Assembly: GCA_018400545.1 (NCBI GenBank)
Contig: JAGYLT010000019.1
Location: 1 to 15,929 of the forward strand
DNA length: 15,929 bases
Source: Bacteroidales bacterium
GTDB lineage: Bacteria; Bacteroidota; Bacteroidia; Bacteroidales; 4484-276
Direction: 5' to 3'
Part shown: positions 1-6,351 of the stretch, piece by piece
Numbering within the stretch: position 1 is the stretch's first letter
Layout: every line of letters starts with the position of its first letter
Made by a program: the position numbers and the translations under genes
The notes under the pieces: model-generated
What the model was told of the DNA's origin: nothing
Databases searched by the model: none
The model's input: only the letters and a program-made list of their open reading frames with translations

Positions 1-686
1 TTTCGGTGCTGATGCCAAGCCAGTTTTCCTCGCAGCATTCGGTTAACGATTCGGTGGAACTGGTGAAAAATTTGGGTTCGCCTCACAAAGTGATCACCGT
101 AAAAGAAATCTACGATAGTTTTAAATTACAACTGGATCCTCATTTCGAAGGGCGGCCTTTCGACATTACCGAAGAAAACATCCAGGCGCGCGTTCGCGGG
201 GTGTTGCTGATGGCCCTGTCAAACAAATTTGGATACATTTTGCTCAACACATCCAACAAGAGTGAAGCTGCCGTGGGATACGGAACGCTTTATGGCGATA
301 TGAACGGCGGGCTGTCTGTTTTGGGTGATGTGTATAAAACAGAAGTTTTTGCCCTGGCGCGTTACATCAATTTGCAGGGGGAGATTATTCCTGAAAACAT
401 CATCACAAAGCCGCCTTCGGCTGAGTTGAGGCCGGACCAGAAAGATTCGGATTCATTGCCGGAATACGATATCCTCGATGAGATTTTATACCAGTACATC
501 GAAAAGCGAAAGGGCCCGAAAGAACTCATGGCCATGGGATTTGATGAGAATATTGTGAGAAAAACACTGAAGCTGGTCAACGTAAACGAATACAAAAGAT
601 ACCAGACGCCCCCTATTTTACGTGTTTCACCAAAAGCTTTTGGAATGGGAAGAAGGATGCCGATTGTAGCGAGGTATCTTGCCTGA
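1..686 (+). CDS. nadE: Glutamine-dependent NAD+ synthetase, C-terminal part (cut by window start)
   Basis: This is the C-terminal portion of an NAD+ synthetase, which amidates deamido-NAD to NAD+ using ATP in the last step of NAD synthesis in the cytoplasm. The frame is open at the left edge, so the window holds about 228 residues of a protein that in the glutamine-dependent family is usually above 500. Visible family motifs are VLMPS at the edge, a NTSNKSEAAVGYGTLYGD segment and the following GDVYKTEVFALARYIN, and the TKPPSAELRPDQKD loop, all in the synthetase domain. The ATP-pyrophosphatase SGGxDS loop and any glutaminase domain lie upstream of the window. A GTG at position 6 lies inside the conserved domain and is not the real start. 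The gene is convergent with the OmpA-like gene, only 18 bases away, with no clear terminator between them. The family call is firm; the glutamine-dependent subtype is inferred from the closeness of the C-terminal part to that class. Confidence 0.92.
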   Translation, partial: SVLMPSQFSSQHSVNDSVELVKNLGSPHKVITVKEIYDSFKLQLDPHFEGRPFDITEENIQARVRGVLLMALSNKFGYILLNTSNKSEAAVGYGTLYGDMNGGLSVLGDVYKTEVFALARYINLQGEIIPENIITKPPSAELRPDQKDSDSLPEYDILDEILYQYIEKRKGPKELMAMGFDENIVRKTLKLVNVNEYKRYQTPPILRVSPKAFGMGRRMPIVARYLA

Positions 687-704
687 TTTCAACGGAAGAT
701 ATTC

Positions 705-2045
705 TTACTTCATATAAATTTCCACCCGGCGATTTTTTGCCCTGCTGGCTTTAGTTCTGTTGGATTGGGCATCATCAATTTCACCAAATCCCTTTGCCTC
801 AAGCCTTGCCTGCGAAATGCCTTTATTCGCAAAATAATCTTTGATGGATTTTGCGCGTACTTGTGATAAAAATAAATTGTATTCGCCTGGCCCGCTCACA
901 TCGGTATATCCCTGGATGGTGAATGATTGATCGGGGTTTTGCAGCATGATTTCCAAAATCTTATCCAGGCTCGAAAATGAAGACGCTTTAATGGCGGCGC
1001 TGTTGGCTTCGAAATGGATATTATCGAGGTGTGGATCGATGGCCTCATCGATGGTGGCCGGTTCAGGTGCGGGAATCGGAACAATTGTCCGGATGGGTTC
1101 TGTTTGCTCAGGTGGCTCCTGAGACGGAGTTGTTTTTGTTTCCAGTTCGCTTTCCGGGTTCATTGGTTCAGGTTGCTGTTCCGGTTCGGAATCAGGTTCC
1201 TGCTCCGCGCTCTTTTGAACGGCATCCGGGCAACCGTCGAATTTTTTTGGGCCGGCCTCGCAGGGGCAGGCATCTTCTTTGTCAGGAATTCCGTCTTTAT
1301 CAAAATCGGGGCAACCACCTGCTGGAGCCCGGCCATATTCTTTCGGGCACTTATCCAGGCTGTCTGTCACGCCGTCATGATCATAATCCGGACAACCATC
1401 CATACTTTCCAAACCCCATATTTCAGGGCAGGCATCGTAACGGTCGGCAATCCCGTCGCGGTCTTTGTCGATCATATTACCAAACCGGGCTGTAATGCCG
1501 ACGGTGTAATTCATGTAGTCGTTAAAATCAAATACATATTCGTATGATGCCTGAAAGTTGATCCCAAGATAATCCAAAGGCCAAACATTGATTCCGAATC
1601 CGCCGGGAATTCCCGGGTAGGTTTCCTCATCGATGAAGCTGGCGCTGAAGCCTGTAAAAACATAAGGATCGATGAAAAATTCATCCTTAAGCAGTTTGCC
1701 GTTCGCAAATTTATATTCGGCCTGGATGCCGGCCTTTATCAGTTTATTGTCTGTGATTGTTTTTTCGAGTGGGATATCCGCTAACCGGTCGGTTTCCAGG
1801 ATAACCATTGCATAGGATGCCGATACAGTAAAACAGGGTTTAACCAGCCTGCCGATCCTGAGTGATGACGGGGCTTTTTCGCCCATCCAGTTTGCATTTT
1901 GGATTTGCCCGGTGAATGGCATTTCAATCGCATGAAAGTCCGCGAATCCGCCGCCTGCCGAAATCTGCCAGGGGTGGTAGATGTTTTGGGCATTCGATAC
2001 AGTAATAAAAGCCAGAAAGATAAGAAAAAGCAAAAATTTTTTCAC
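705..2045 (-). CDS. OmpA-family outer-membrane protein with thrombospondin type 3 repeats
   Basis: The protein has 446 residues. A signal peptide (about 1-19, ending SNAQ) is followed by a beta-rich N-terminal domain (about 25-190) with alternating aromatic strands, probably a membrane barrel. Residues 192-275 hold tandem calcium-binding-type repeats (DKDRDG, DYDHDG, DFDKDG), each closed by a CP or CPD cysteine pair, as in thrombospondin type 3 repeats. A Pro/Glu-rich linker (about 278-335) leads to a C-terminal OmpA/MotB peptidoglycan-binding domain (about 340-446), with the usual Asp in GYTDVSG (D382) and Arg in SQVRAKS (R397). Known relatives tether the outer membrane to the cell wall; the specific role here is unknown. 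The ATG directly precedes a good signal peptide. The upstream neighbour on this strand ends in a terminator, so the gene is probably transcribed alone. I found no convincing TAnnTTTG promoter upstream. Confidence 0.93.
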   Translation of the reverse strand: MKKFLLFLIFLAFITVSNAQNIYHPWQISAGGGFADFHAIEMPFTGQIQNANWMGEKAPSSLRIGRLVKPCFTVSASYAMVILETDRLADIPLEKTITDNKLIKAGIQAEYKFANGKLLKDEFFIDPYVFTGFSASFIDEETYPGIPGGFGINVWPLDYLGINFQASYEYVFDFNDYMNYTVGITARFGNMIDKDRDGIADRYDACPEIWGLESMDGCPDYDHDGVTDSLDKCPKEYGRAPAGGCPDFDKDGIPDKEDACPCEAGPKKFDGCPDAVQKSAEQEPDSEPEQQPEPMNPESELETKTTPSQEPPEQTEPIRTIVPIPAPEPATIDEAIDPHLDNIHFEANSAAIKASSFSSLDKILEIMLQNPDQSFTIQGYTDVSGPGEYNLFLSQVRAKSIKDYFANKGISQARLEAKGFGEIDDAQSNRTKASRAKNRRVEIYMK

Positions 2046-2110
2046 AACACCCGGTTTTTAAAATCAACGAGCAAGATAATAAACTTTATTTAAATGCTGA
2101 TAGAGAAGAC

Positions 2111-2154
2111 AAAAATAAATCGGGCAACCTTTACATCCAAAGTTGCCCGATTTT
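2111..2154 (-). terminator. Rho-independent terminator after the mrp-nifU pair
   Basis: A perfect 12-bp stem joins AAATCGGGCAAC (2117-2128) and GTTGCCCGATTT (2142-2153) around a 13-base loop. On the minus strand the stem is followed by ATTTATTTTT-like U-rich sequence. It lies 22 bases after the NifU-like stop codon and separates it from the OmpA gene. Confidence 0.88.
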
Positions 2155-2175
2155 GAAATTGAAGTATTTATTCAT

Positions 2176-2430
2176 TTAAATTTCCAGATTAACGGCCTCA
2201 ACCGATTTTACTTCAGGAATGGCTTTTTTCATGGCGCTTTCCACACCGTTTTTCAGGGTCATGGTGCTGTAAGGGCATGAACCGCAGGCACCAAGTAACC
2301 TAACGTTTACGATATTATCGTCGGTATATTCAATAAATTCGATGTCGCCGCCATCCTGTTGCAGATATGGCCGTATTTGTGCGATCACATTTTCTACTTT
2401 TTTTGTGATTTCTGTTTTGTTTTGATCCAT
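2176..2430 (-). CDS. NifU-like C-terminal-domain Fe-S scaffold protein
   Basis: This is an 84-residue protein made up of a single NifU C-terminal (Nfu) domain. The family binds a labile [4Fe-4S] or [2Fe-2S] cluster through a CxxC motif and passes it to target apoproteins in the cytoplasm. Here the motif is GACGSCPYST, with C49 and C52, and the preceding I(R)PYLQQDGGDIEF segment is the usual domain start. Length is normal for stand-alone Nfu proteins. It lies 41 bases downstream of mrp on the same strand, with no terminator or promoter visible between them, so the two are probably co-transcribed. The pairing with mrp supports a shared role in cluster assembly or delivery. Confidence 0.92.
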   Translation of the reverse strand: MDQNKTEITKKVENVIAQIRPYLQQDGGDIEFIEYTDDNIVNVRLLGACGSCPYSTMTLKNGVESAMKKAIPEVKSVEAVNLEI

Positions 2431-2471
2431 GCGTATTTGCGTATTAAATGAGTTGGTAAAAATACAAAACC

Positions 2472-3536
2472 TTATGCAAACGGGGAGGTTTTCTTTTGCT
2501 CCATCTGTTTCATAACGTTTTGAGCCAGGGTGTCGAAGGCCATTGAAATGGGGTTGTCACCGGATTCCAGCGCCACAGGTTTTCCGCTATCGCCCGATTC
2601 GCAAATGCTTTGCACCAGCGGAATTTCACCGAGGAATGGCACCTTTGATTCTTCTGCCAGTTTGCGGCCGCCTTCTTTACCAAAAATGTAGTATTTGTTT
2701 TCGGGCAGTTCGGCCGGGGTGAAATAGGACATATTTTCGATGAGTCCTAAAATGGGAACGCTGATTTTATCTGAAGTGAACATGCTGAACGCTTTCCGGG
2801 CATCAGCCAGGGCCACATTCTGTGGCGTGCTCACGATGGCTACACCCGAAACTTTGGCTTCCTGAACGATGGTCAGGTGGATGTCGCCGGTTCCGGGAGG
2901 CAGGTCGATCACCAAATAATCGAGTTCGCCCCAGTCGGTGTCGCGCAGAAGTTGGTTCAGTGCGTTCGACGCCATTGGTCCACGCCAGAGCAATGCCTGG
3001 TTCTGATCCACAAAAAATCCAATGGAAAGAATTTTCATCCCATAATTTTCAGCCGGGATGATCACATCTCTGCCATTCCGGTTTTCGGCCAGGGGCTTGG
3101 CGTCCACCAGATCGAACATCAGTGGGATGGAAGGCCCGTAGATATCGGCATCCAGAATACCCACTTTTTTACCTGCCTTGGAGAGCGCCACTGCGAGGTT
3201 TGCCGCAACGGTTGATTTTCCCACGCCGCCCTTGCCGGATGCTACAGCCACAATGTGTTTGATGCTGTCGAGCGAATCCTGTGTTTTGGCTTTGAGGGTA
3301 ATATTTCCACGCACGTTCACATCTTTACCAAGATGCTTTTCGATGGCTTCAACACAGGCCTGCTCTACGATGGCTGCATTTTTGTCGTTGGGTTCGGGGA
3401 AGAGAATGGTAAAGCCAACCTTGTTCCCATCTATTTCAATGTTGTCGATCATTTCCAGCGCAATCAGATTGTCGCTTTTCGGGAAATAGATCACCTCCTT
3501 AAGGGCTTCTGAAACTTGTTGTTTTGTAAATGACAT
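2472..3536 (-). CDS. mrp: Mrp/ApbC/NBP35-family P-loop iron-sulfur carrier ATPase
   Basis: The protein has 354 residues. Residues 1-90 form a MIP18/DUF59-type domain. The rest is a ParA/MinD-like ATPase with a deviant Walker A SGKGGVGKST (100-109), the D-x-D-IYGPSIP segment, and a VIDLPPGTGD Walker B-type motif. Family members bind and transfer Fe-S clusters using ATP. In well-studied ApbC and NBP35 proteins a C-terminal CxxC at the dimer interface carries the cluster. Here the equivalent stretch after IENMSYF reads TPAELPENKYYIFG, with no cysteine. Only two cysteines are seen in the whole protein (C61 and one in SICESG), so classic bridging-cluster binding is doubtful. The next gene is a NifU-like scaffold. 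Start: the ATG at 3536 gives a full N-terminal domain. Confidence 0.93.
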   Translation of the reverse strand: MSFTKQQVSEALKEVIYFPKSDNLIALEMIDNIEIDGNKVGFTILFPEPNDKNAAIVEQACVEAIEKHLGKDVNVRGNITLKAKTQDSLDSIKHIVAVASGKGGVGKSTVAANLAVALSKAGKKVGILDADIYGPSIPLMFDLVDAKPLAENRNGRDVIIPAENYGMKILSIGFFVDQNQALLWRGPMASNALNQLLRDTDWGELDYLVIDLPPGTGDIHLTIVQEAKVSGVAIVSTPQNVALADARKAFSMFTSDKISVPILGLIENMSYFTPAELPENKYYIFGKEGGRKLAEESKVPFLGEIPLVQSICESGDSGKPVALESGDNPISMAFDTLAQNVMKQMEQKKTSPFA

Positions 3537-3559
3537 GATATATTCTGTTTAATCAGGTA

Positions 3560-3587
3560 CAAAATTACTAAATTAGGTTGCATCAAA
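3560..3587 (-). promoter_or_regulatory. Candidate promoter of mrp-nifU
   Basis: On the minus strand a TAATTTTG box (3567-3560) fits the Bacteroidota -7 consensus TAnnTTTG, with TTTG (3587-3584) 16 bases upstream, slightly closer than usual. The -7 box ends 24 bases before the mrp ATG. An 8-bp inverted repeat, ACAAAATT (3559-3566) and AATTTTGT (3586-3593), brackets the same span. Confidence 0.45.
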
Positions 3588-3640
3588 TTTTGTGTTTGAA
3601 AATGAAAGAATTACAATTCCCGGTTGCATTTTGCAGGGTG

Positions 3641-3674
3641 TACAAAAAAAAGCCGGAACAGATGCTCCGGCTTT
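3641..3674 (-). terminator. Rho-independent terminator of the dps-peroxiredoxin transcript
   Basis: The stem AAAGCCGGA (3649-3657) and TCCGGCTTT (3666-3674) has 9 bp and an 8-base loop. Read on the minus strand it runs into a tract of eight T. It lies 26 bases beyond the peroxiredoxin stop codon and just before the mrp promoter. Confidence 0.9.
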
Positions 3675-3699
3675 AACAATTTATGAAAAAGTTGCTGCT

Positions 3700-4356
3700 T
3701 TATATGTCCTTTTTCGCCAGGTAGAAATCTACCATTTCGTAATCGCTCTTTTCGCGTTCTTCCATTTCTTCGACGGTTTTTGGCGGGGGAACAATCACTT
3801 TATCGCCCGGCTTCCAGTTGAGCGGCATGGCTACGCCGTTTTCGTCAGAGGCCTGAAGCGCTTTTAGTACGCGCCAGATTTCTTCCATGTTACGGCCCAC
3901 ATTCAGCGGGTAGTACATGATCAGTCTGATCTTTCCGTGGGGATCGATGAAGAATACCGCACGAACGGCTGCTGTTTCAGCTTCACCCGGCTGGATCATT
4001 CCGTAAAGGTTGGCCACTTTCATATCCAGATCGGCGATGATCGGGAATCTCATGGTGATGCCGAGATTCTTCTTTACGTTATTTACCCATGCCACATGCG
4101 AGTGAATGCTGTCGATGCTCAGTCCCATGAGCTTTGTATTCCACTTCGAGAATTCTTCTTCAAGTTCAGCAAAAGCTGACATTTCGGTTGTGCAAACCGG
4201 TGTGAAATCGGCAGGGTGTGAGAAAAGAATAACCCAATTGCCTTTGTTGAATTCCGAAAATTGGATTTCACCAGTTGTAGTCATGGCTTTAAAATCCGGT
4301 GCCATGTCGCCGATTCTCGGCATTTGCTGTACTTGCATTACTTCTTGATTTTCCAT
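3700..4356 (-). CDS. 1-Cys (Prx6-type) peroxiredoxin
   Basis: This is a thioredoxin-fold peroxidase that reduces hydrogen peroxide, organic peroxides or peroxynitrite. Of its 218 residues, the only cysteine is C55 in SHPADFTPVCTTE, the peroxidatic site; T52 and R132 (AAVRAVFF) complete the usual catalytic triad. The long C-terminal extension (GDKVIVPPPK and onward) is the Prx6 arm. With no resolving cysteine it must be re-reduced by an external thiol or partner. It starts 38 bases after dps on the same strand, in an AT-rich gap with neither terminator nor recognisable promoter, so I infer a dps-prx operon under OxyR. Downstream ATGs at residues 7 and 12 are possible alternative starts; residue 12 (MPRIGDMAPDF) also matches the core family start. 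Confidence 0.93.
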   Translation of the reverse strand: MENQEVMQVQQMPRIGDMAPDFKAMTTTGEIQFSEFNKGNWVILFSHPADFTPVCTTEMSAFAELEEEFSKWNTKLMGLSIDSIHSHVAWVNNVKKNLGITMRFPIIADLDMKVANLYGMIQPGEAETAAVRAVFFIDPHGKIRLIMYYPLNVGRNMEEIWRVLKALQASDENGVAMPLNWKPGDKVIVPPPKTVEEMEEREKSDYEMVDFYLAKKDI

Positions 4357-4394
4357 TGATTGAGATAATTTTAAAGTTAGTAATTAATTTATGT

Positions 4395-4856
4395 TTATTT
4401 ATTAATGGTAGCTCTGAACATCCATCGGTTTTTTTCCTGCTTGCTGATGAGCATGGTCATCAGATCGGCCGTGCCTTCATCATTTTTTTCGGAAGCCAGT
4501 TCCAGGATTTTATTTTCCTTTTCGAGGAGTGTTTCCAGGTTTTCCACAAGAAAACCGATGGTTTTTTCAGCGTTTTCATATTCACTAAATTCAGATATTT
4601 CCGAATCTTTAAGGTAAACAGAAAAAGCGCTTTTTGGTTTACCGCCGAGCGATAAAATTCTTTCGGCTATTTCATCCACCATTTCCTGAGCATCAGTGTA
4701 CTCTTCCTCAAACTTTGCGTGTAATGTAAAAAAATGCAAGCCGGTTACATTCCAGTGCATCGATCTGAGGTTTTGATAATAGATGGCATAGTTTGCCAGC
4801 AGGTCATTCAATTGCTGAATTGTTTCGATTTTATTTTCATTTTTTGATTTAATCAT
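4395..4856 (-). CDS. dps: Dps-family ferritin-like DNA-protection protein
   Basis: The 153-residue length is typical of Dps, which forms a 12-subunit shell, oxidises Fe(II) with hydrogen peroxide and stores the iron, protecting DNA. The inter-subunit ferroxidase ligands are all present at family spacing: H34 (MHWNVTG), H46, E50, D61 and E65. This matches the His-x11-His and Asp-x3-Glu pattern of Listeria Dps. The lysine-rich start (MIKSKNENK) could contact DNA, but this is not certain. It is transcribed divergently from oxyR across 129 bases that hold a matching promoter and a candidate OxyR box, and it precedes the peroxiredoxin. Peroxide induction is therefore strongly suggested. Confidence 0.94.
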   Translation of the reverse strand: MIKSKNENKIETIQQLNDLLANYAIYYQNLRSMHWNVTGLHFFTLHAKFEEEYTDAQEMVDEIAERILSLGGKPKSAFSVYLKDSEISEFSEYENAEKTIGFLVENLETLLEKENKILELASEKNDEGTADLMTMLISKQEKNRWMFRATINK

Positions 4857-4896
4857 AACTAAATGTTTTAAAGTTTATTGAATTAAATAGACGCTG

Positions 4897-4928
4897 CAAA
4901 AGTACAACGCAGACTATTATAAATCAAA
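4897..4928 (-). promoter_or_regulatory. Candidate dps promoter
   Basis: On the minus strand TTTG (4928-4925), a 20-base spacer and TACTTTTG (4904-4897) match the Bacteroidota sigma-A consensus TTTG-N17-23-TAnnTTTG at every fixed base. The expected transcription start is near 4890, giving a leader of about 35 bases before dps. Confidence 0.72.
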
Positions 4929-4948
4929 TCGAATTAATTTATAAAAAG

Positions 4949-4963
4949 ATAGATAAAATCTAT
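4949..4963. promoter_or_regulatory. Candidate OxyR-binding half-site pair in the oxyR-dps intergenic region
   Basis: The sequence ATAG-ATAAAAT-CTAT exactly fits one dimer unit (ATAG-N7-CTAT) of the OxyR consensus. Its centre is about 66 bases upstream of the inferred dps start, where OxyR commonly activates. Its right edge overlaps the -7 box of oxyR, where binding would repress. The second dimer unit expected for a tetramer site is only weakly matched on either side. Binding is inferred. Confidence 0.6.
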
Positions 4964-4970
4964 AATTTTG
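4963..4970 (+). promoter_or_regulatory. Candidate oxyR -7 promoter element
   Basis: TAATTTTG fits TAnnTTTG and ends 16 bases before the oxyR ATG. A TTTA at 4938-4941, 21 bases upstream, is an imperfect -33 element. The box abuts the ATAG-N7-CTAT palindrome, consistent with autorepression. Confidence 0.55.
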
Positions 4971-4985
4971 TAAAAAGCAATTAAA

Positions 4986-5933
4986 ATGATCACATTGATT
5001 CAATTGGAATACATTATTGCGGTTGACAAATACAGAAACTTTGCACGGGCTTCTGAAGCTTCGTTTGTTACACAGCCCACCCTGAGCATGCAGATAAAAA
5101 AACTGGAGGATGATCTTGGGATCAAAATCTTCGACCGGAGCAAAAAGCCTGTCATCCCTACCGAAATTGGCAGGCTGGTGATTGATCAGGCCAGGGTTGT
5201 TGTCGGGGAAAACAATAAAATCAATGAGGTTATCAATACTTACAACAGCAATATTTCCGGGCAGATCAGGATTGGGATCATCCCGACGCTTGCGCCTTAC
5301 CTCTTGCCCAGATTTGCCGGCCGGTTTAAAAAACTATATCCGGAGGTTCAATTTGTGATCAGGGAAATGGTGACCGACCGGATTGCTGCGGAGCTGCATG
5401 CGGACGACCTGGATGCGGGCATTTTTGTGACCCCTTATCACGATGCACGGTTAAAAGAGTGGCCTGCATTTTACGAGGAAATGATGATTTATGCCAGTCC
5501 GGGGCACCGGCTTTTGCAAAAAAGTGAAATCCTGGTAAAGGATGTTGAAACTCCTGAACTGTGGCTACTCACCGATGGTCACTGTTTTCGCGACCAGGTG
5601 ATCAATTTGTGCTCCATTCCTGAATTACCCGAATCTGAATTGCCCTTTGAATTTGAGGGTGGATCGCTTGAAACCATTATGAAAATCATAGATAAAGAAG
5701 GCGGGTTCACGCTGCTTCCCGAGCTGGCCGTTTTGGAATTGCCTGAATCGTCGAAGCAGCAGGTTCGGTCGTTCGGGCATTACACACCGCTTCGCGAAGT
5801 GAGCCTGGTTTTTTCGAGGAATTTTGCCAAAGAAAGGTTGCTGAAACTTTTGTATGCGGAGATCAAATCTTCAGTGCCAAAATCCATGCTGGAGAAAAAC
5901 CGGGGGGATGTTGTTGAGTGGAAAGAGGATTAA
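4986..5933 (+). CDS. oxyR: OxyR-type LysR-family peroxide-sensing regulator
   Basis: The protein has 315 residues. The N-terminal LysR helix-turn-helix spans about 1-60 (FARASEASFVTQPTLSMQIKKLE), followed by the linker helix and a periplasmic-binding-protein-like sensor domain from about 90. Two features single out OxyR. IGIIPTLAPYLLP (97-109) corresponds to the OxyR pocket segment. C200 and C209 in DGHCFRDQVINLC have the same nine-residue separation as Cys199 and Cys208 of E. coli OxyR, which form a disulfide on oxidation. The gene is divergent from dps, the classic arrangement for OxyR controlling a target and itself. It is convergent with the alkyltransferase-like gene, 15 bases away. No Shine-Dalgarno is seen, as usual in this phylum. 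Confidence 0.94.
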   Translation: MITLIQLEYIIAVDKYRNFARASEASFVTQPTLSMQIKKLEDDLGIKIFDRSKKPVIPTEIGRLVIDQARVVVGENNKINEVINTYNSNISGQIRIGIIPTLAPYLLPRFAGRFKKLYPEVQFVIREMVTDRIAAELHADDLDAGIFVTPYHDARLKEWPAFYEEMMIYASPGHRLLQKSEILVKDVETPELWLLTDGHCFRDQVINLCSIPELPESELPFEFEGGSLETIMKIIDKEGGFTLLPELAVLELPESSKQQVRSFGHYTPLREVSLVFSRNFAKERLLKLLYAEIKSSVPKSMLEKNRGDVVEWKED

Positions 5934-5948
5934 TCTAATCAAATTCTA

Positions 5949-6290
5949 CTAAAGATTTAATTCGATCAAAGGATTCCAGAAGTACTTTTCAAAATCTACG
6001 ATCTTGTCGTCAAAAACTTCGATTCCTTCGCTTTCGAGCAATAGTTGCATAATATCCGGTGTGCCAAAGTGATGCTTTCCTGTGAGCATGCCAATACGGT
6101 TTACCACCCGGTGTGCCGGGATATTATCTTTTGCTGAATGTGATGCATTCATTGCCCACCCCACCATTCGTGCCGAGCCCTTGGTTCCGAGGTATGCAGC
6201 GATAGCGCCATAGCTGGTAACGCGGCCAAAAGGGATCAGTTTAACCACTTTGTAAACCTGTTCGAAAAAAGAATCCTGATTTTTCATCAT
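5949..6290 (-). CDS. Alkyltransferase-like (ATL) DNA-lesion-binding protein
   Basis: This 113-residue protein corresponds to the DNA-binding domain of O6-methylguanine-DNA methyltransferase. It starts FFEQVYKVVKLIPFGRVTSYG, keeps the Arg finger (R41 in SARMVG), and carries IPAHRVVN where active enzymes have PCHRV. Alanine at residue 59 replaces the alkyl-accepting cysteine, so it cannot repair by transfer. ATL proteins bind O6-alkylguanine, flip the base and direct nucleotide excision repair; that role is inferred here from the family. Length is typical for ATLs. A second Met follows the first directly. The start codon lies two bases from the terminator of the upstream T9SS gene, so the transcription start must be very close (see findings). 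Confidence 0.92.
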   Translation of the reverse strand: MMKNQDSFFEQVYKVVKLIPFGRVTSYGAIAAYLGTKGSARMVGWAMNASHSAKDNIPAHRVVNRIGMLTGKHHFGTPDIMQLLLESEGIEVFDDKIVDFEKYFWNPLIELNL

Positions 6291-6324
6291 AAAAAAAGTC
6301 CCGGCAAATGTACCGGGACTTTTT
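6291..6324 (-). terminator. Rho-independent terminator of the large T9SS gene
   Basis: A perfect 12-bp stem joins AAAAAGTCCCGG (6293-6304) and CCGGGACTTTTT (6313-6324), with an 8-base loop. On the minus strand it ends in seven T. It lies 27 bases beyond the T9SS-protein stop codon. The loop reads TACATTTG on the minus strand, a match to a -7 promoter box. Confidence 0.9.
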
Positions 6325-6351
6325 AAATTATTTTATTTCCAACCGATCAAA

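Noticed and set aside
1230..1450. Repeated GGACAACC/GGGCAACC-like words suggesting a DNA repeat array
   Set aside because: They are the codons of the CPD(x)D repeats of the TSP3 domain, a protein-level repeat.
1014..1547. Open frames on the plus strand across the OmpA-like gene
   Set aside because: They lie antisense to a gene with clear domains, are rich in Cys, Arg and Phe without domain signatures, and arise from the complementary codon pattern of the TSP3 and Pro/Glu linker region.
4887..4917. A second OxyR site from ATAG (4887) and CTAT (4914)
   Set aside because: The 23-base separation does not fit the 7-base or 29-base spacing of OxyR sites, and the words flank the dps -7 box by chance.
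5934..5948. A terminator between oxyR and the alkyltransferase-like gene
   Set aside because: Only an imperfect AT-rich dyad (ATTAATCT and AGATTTAAT) is present, without a GC-rich stem.
5949..6290. An active O6-methylguanine-DNA methyltransferase
   Set aside because: The catalytic cysteine is replaced by alanine in the PAHR motif.
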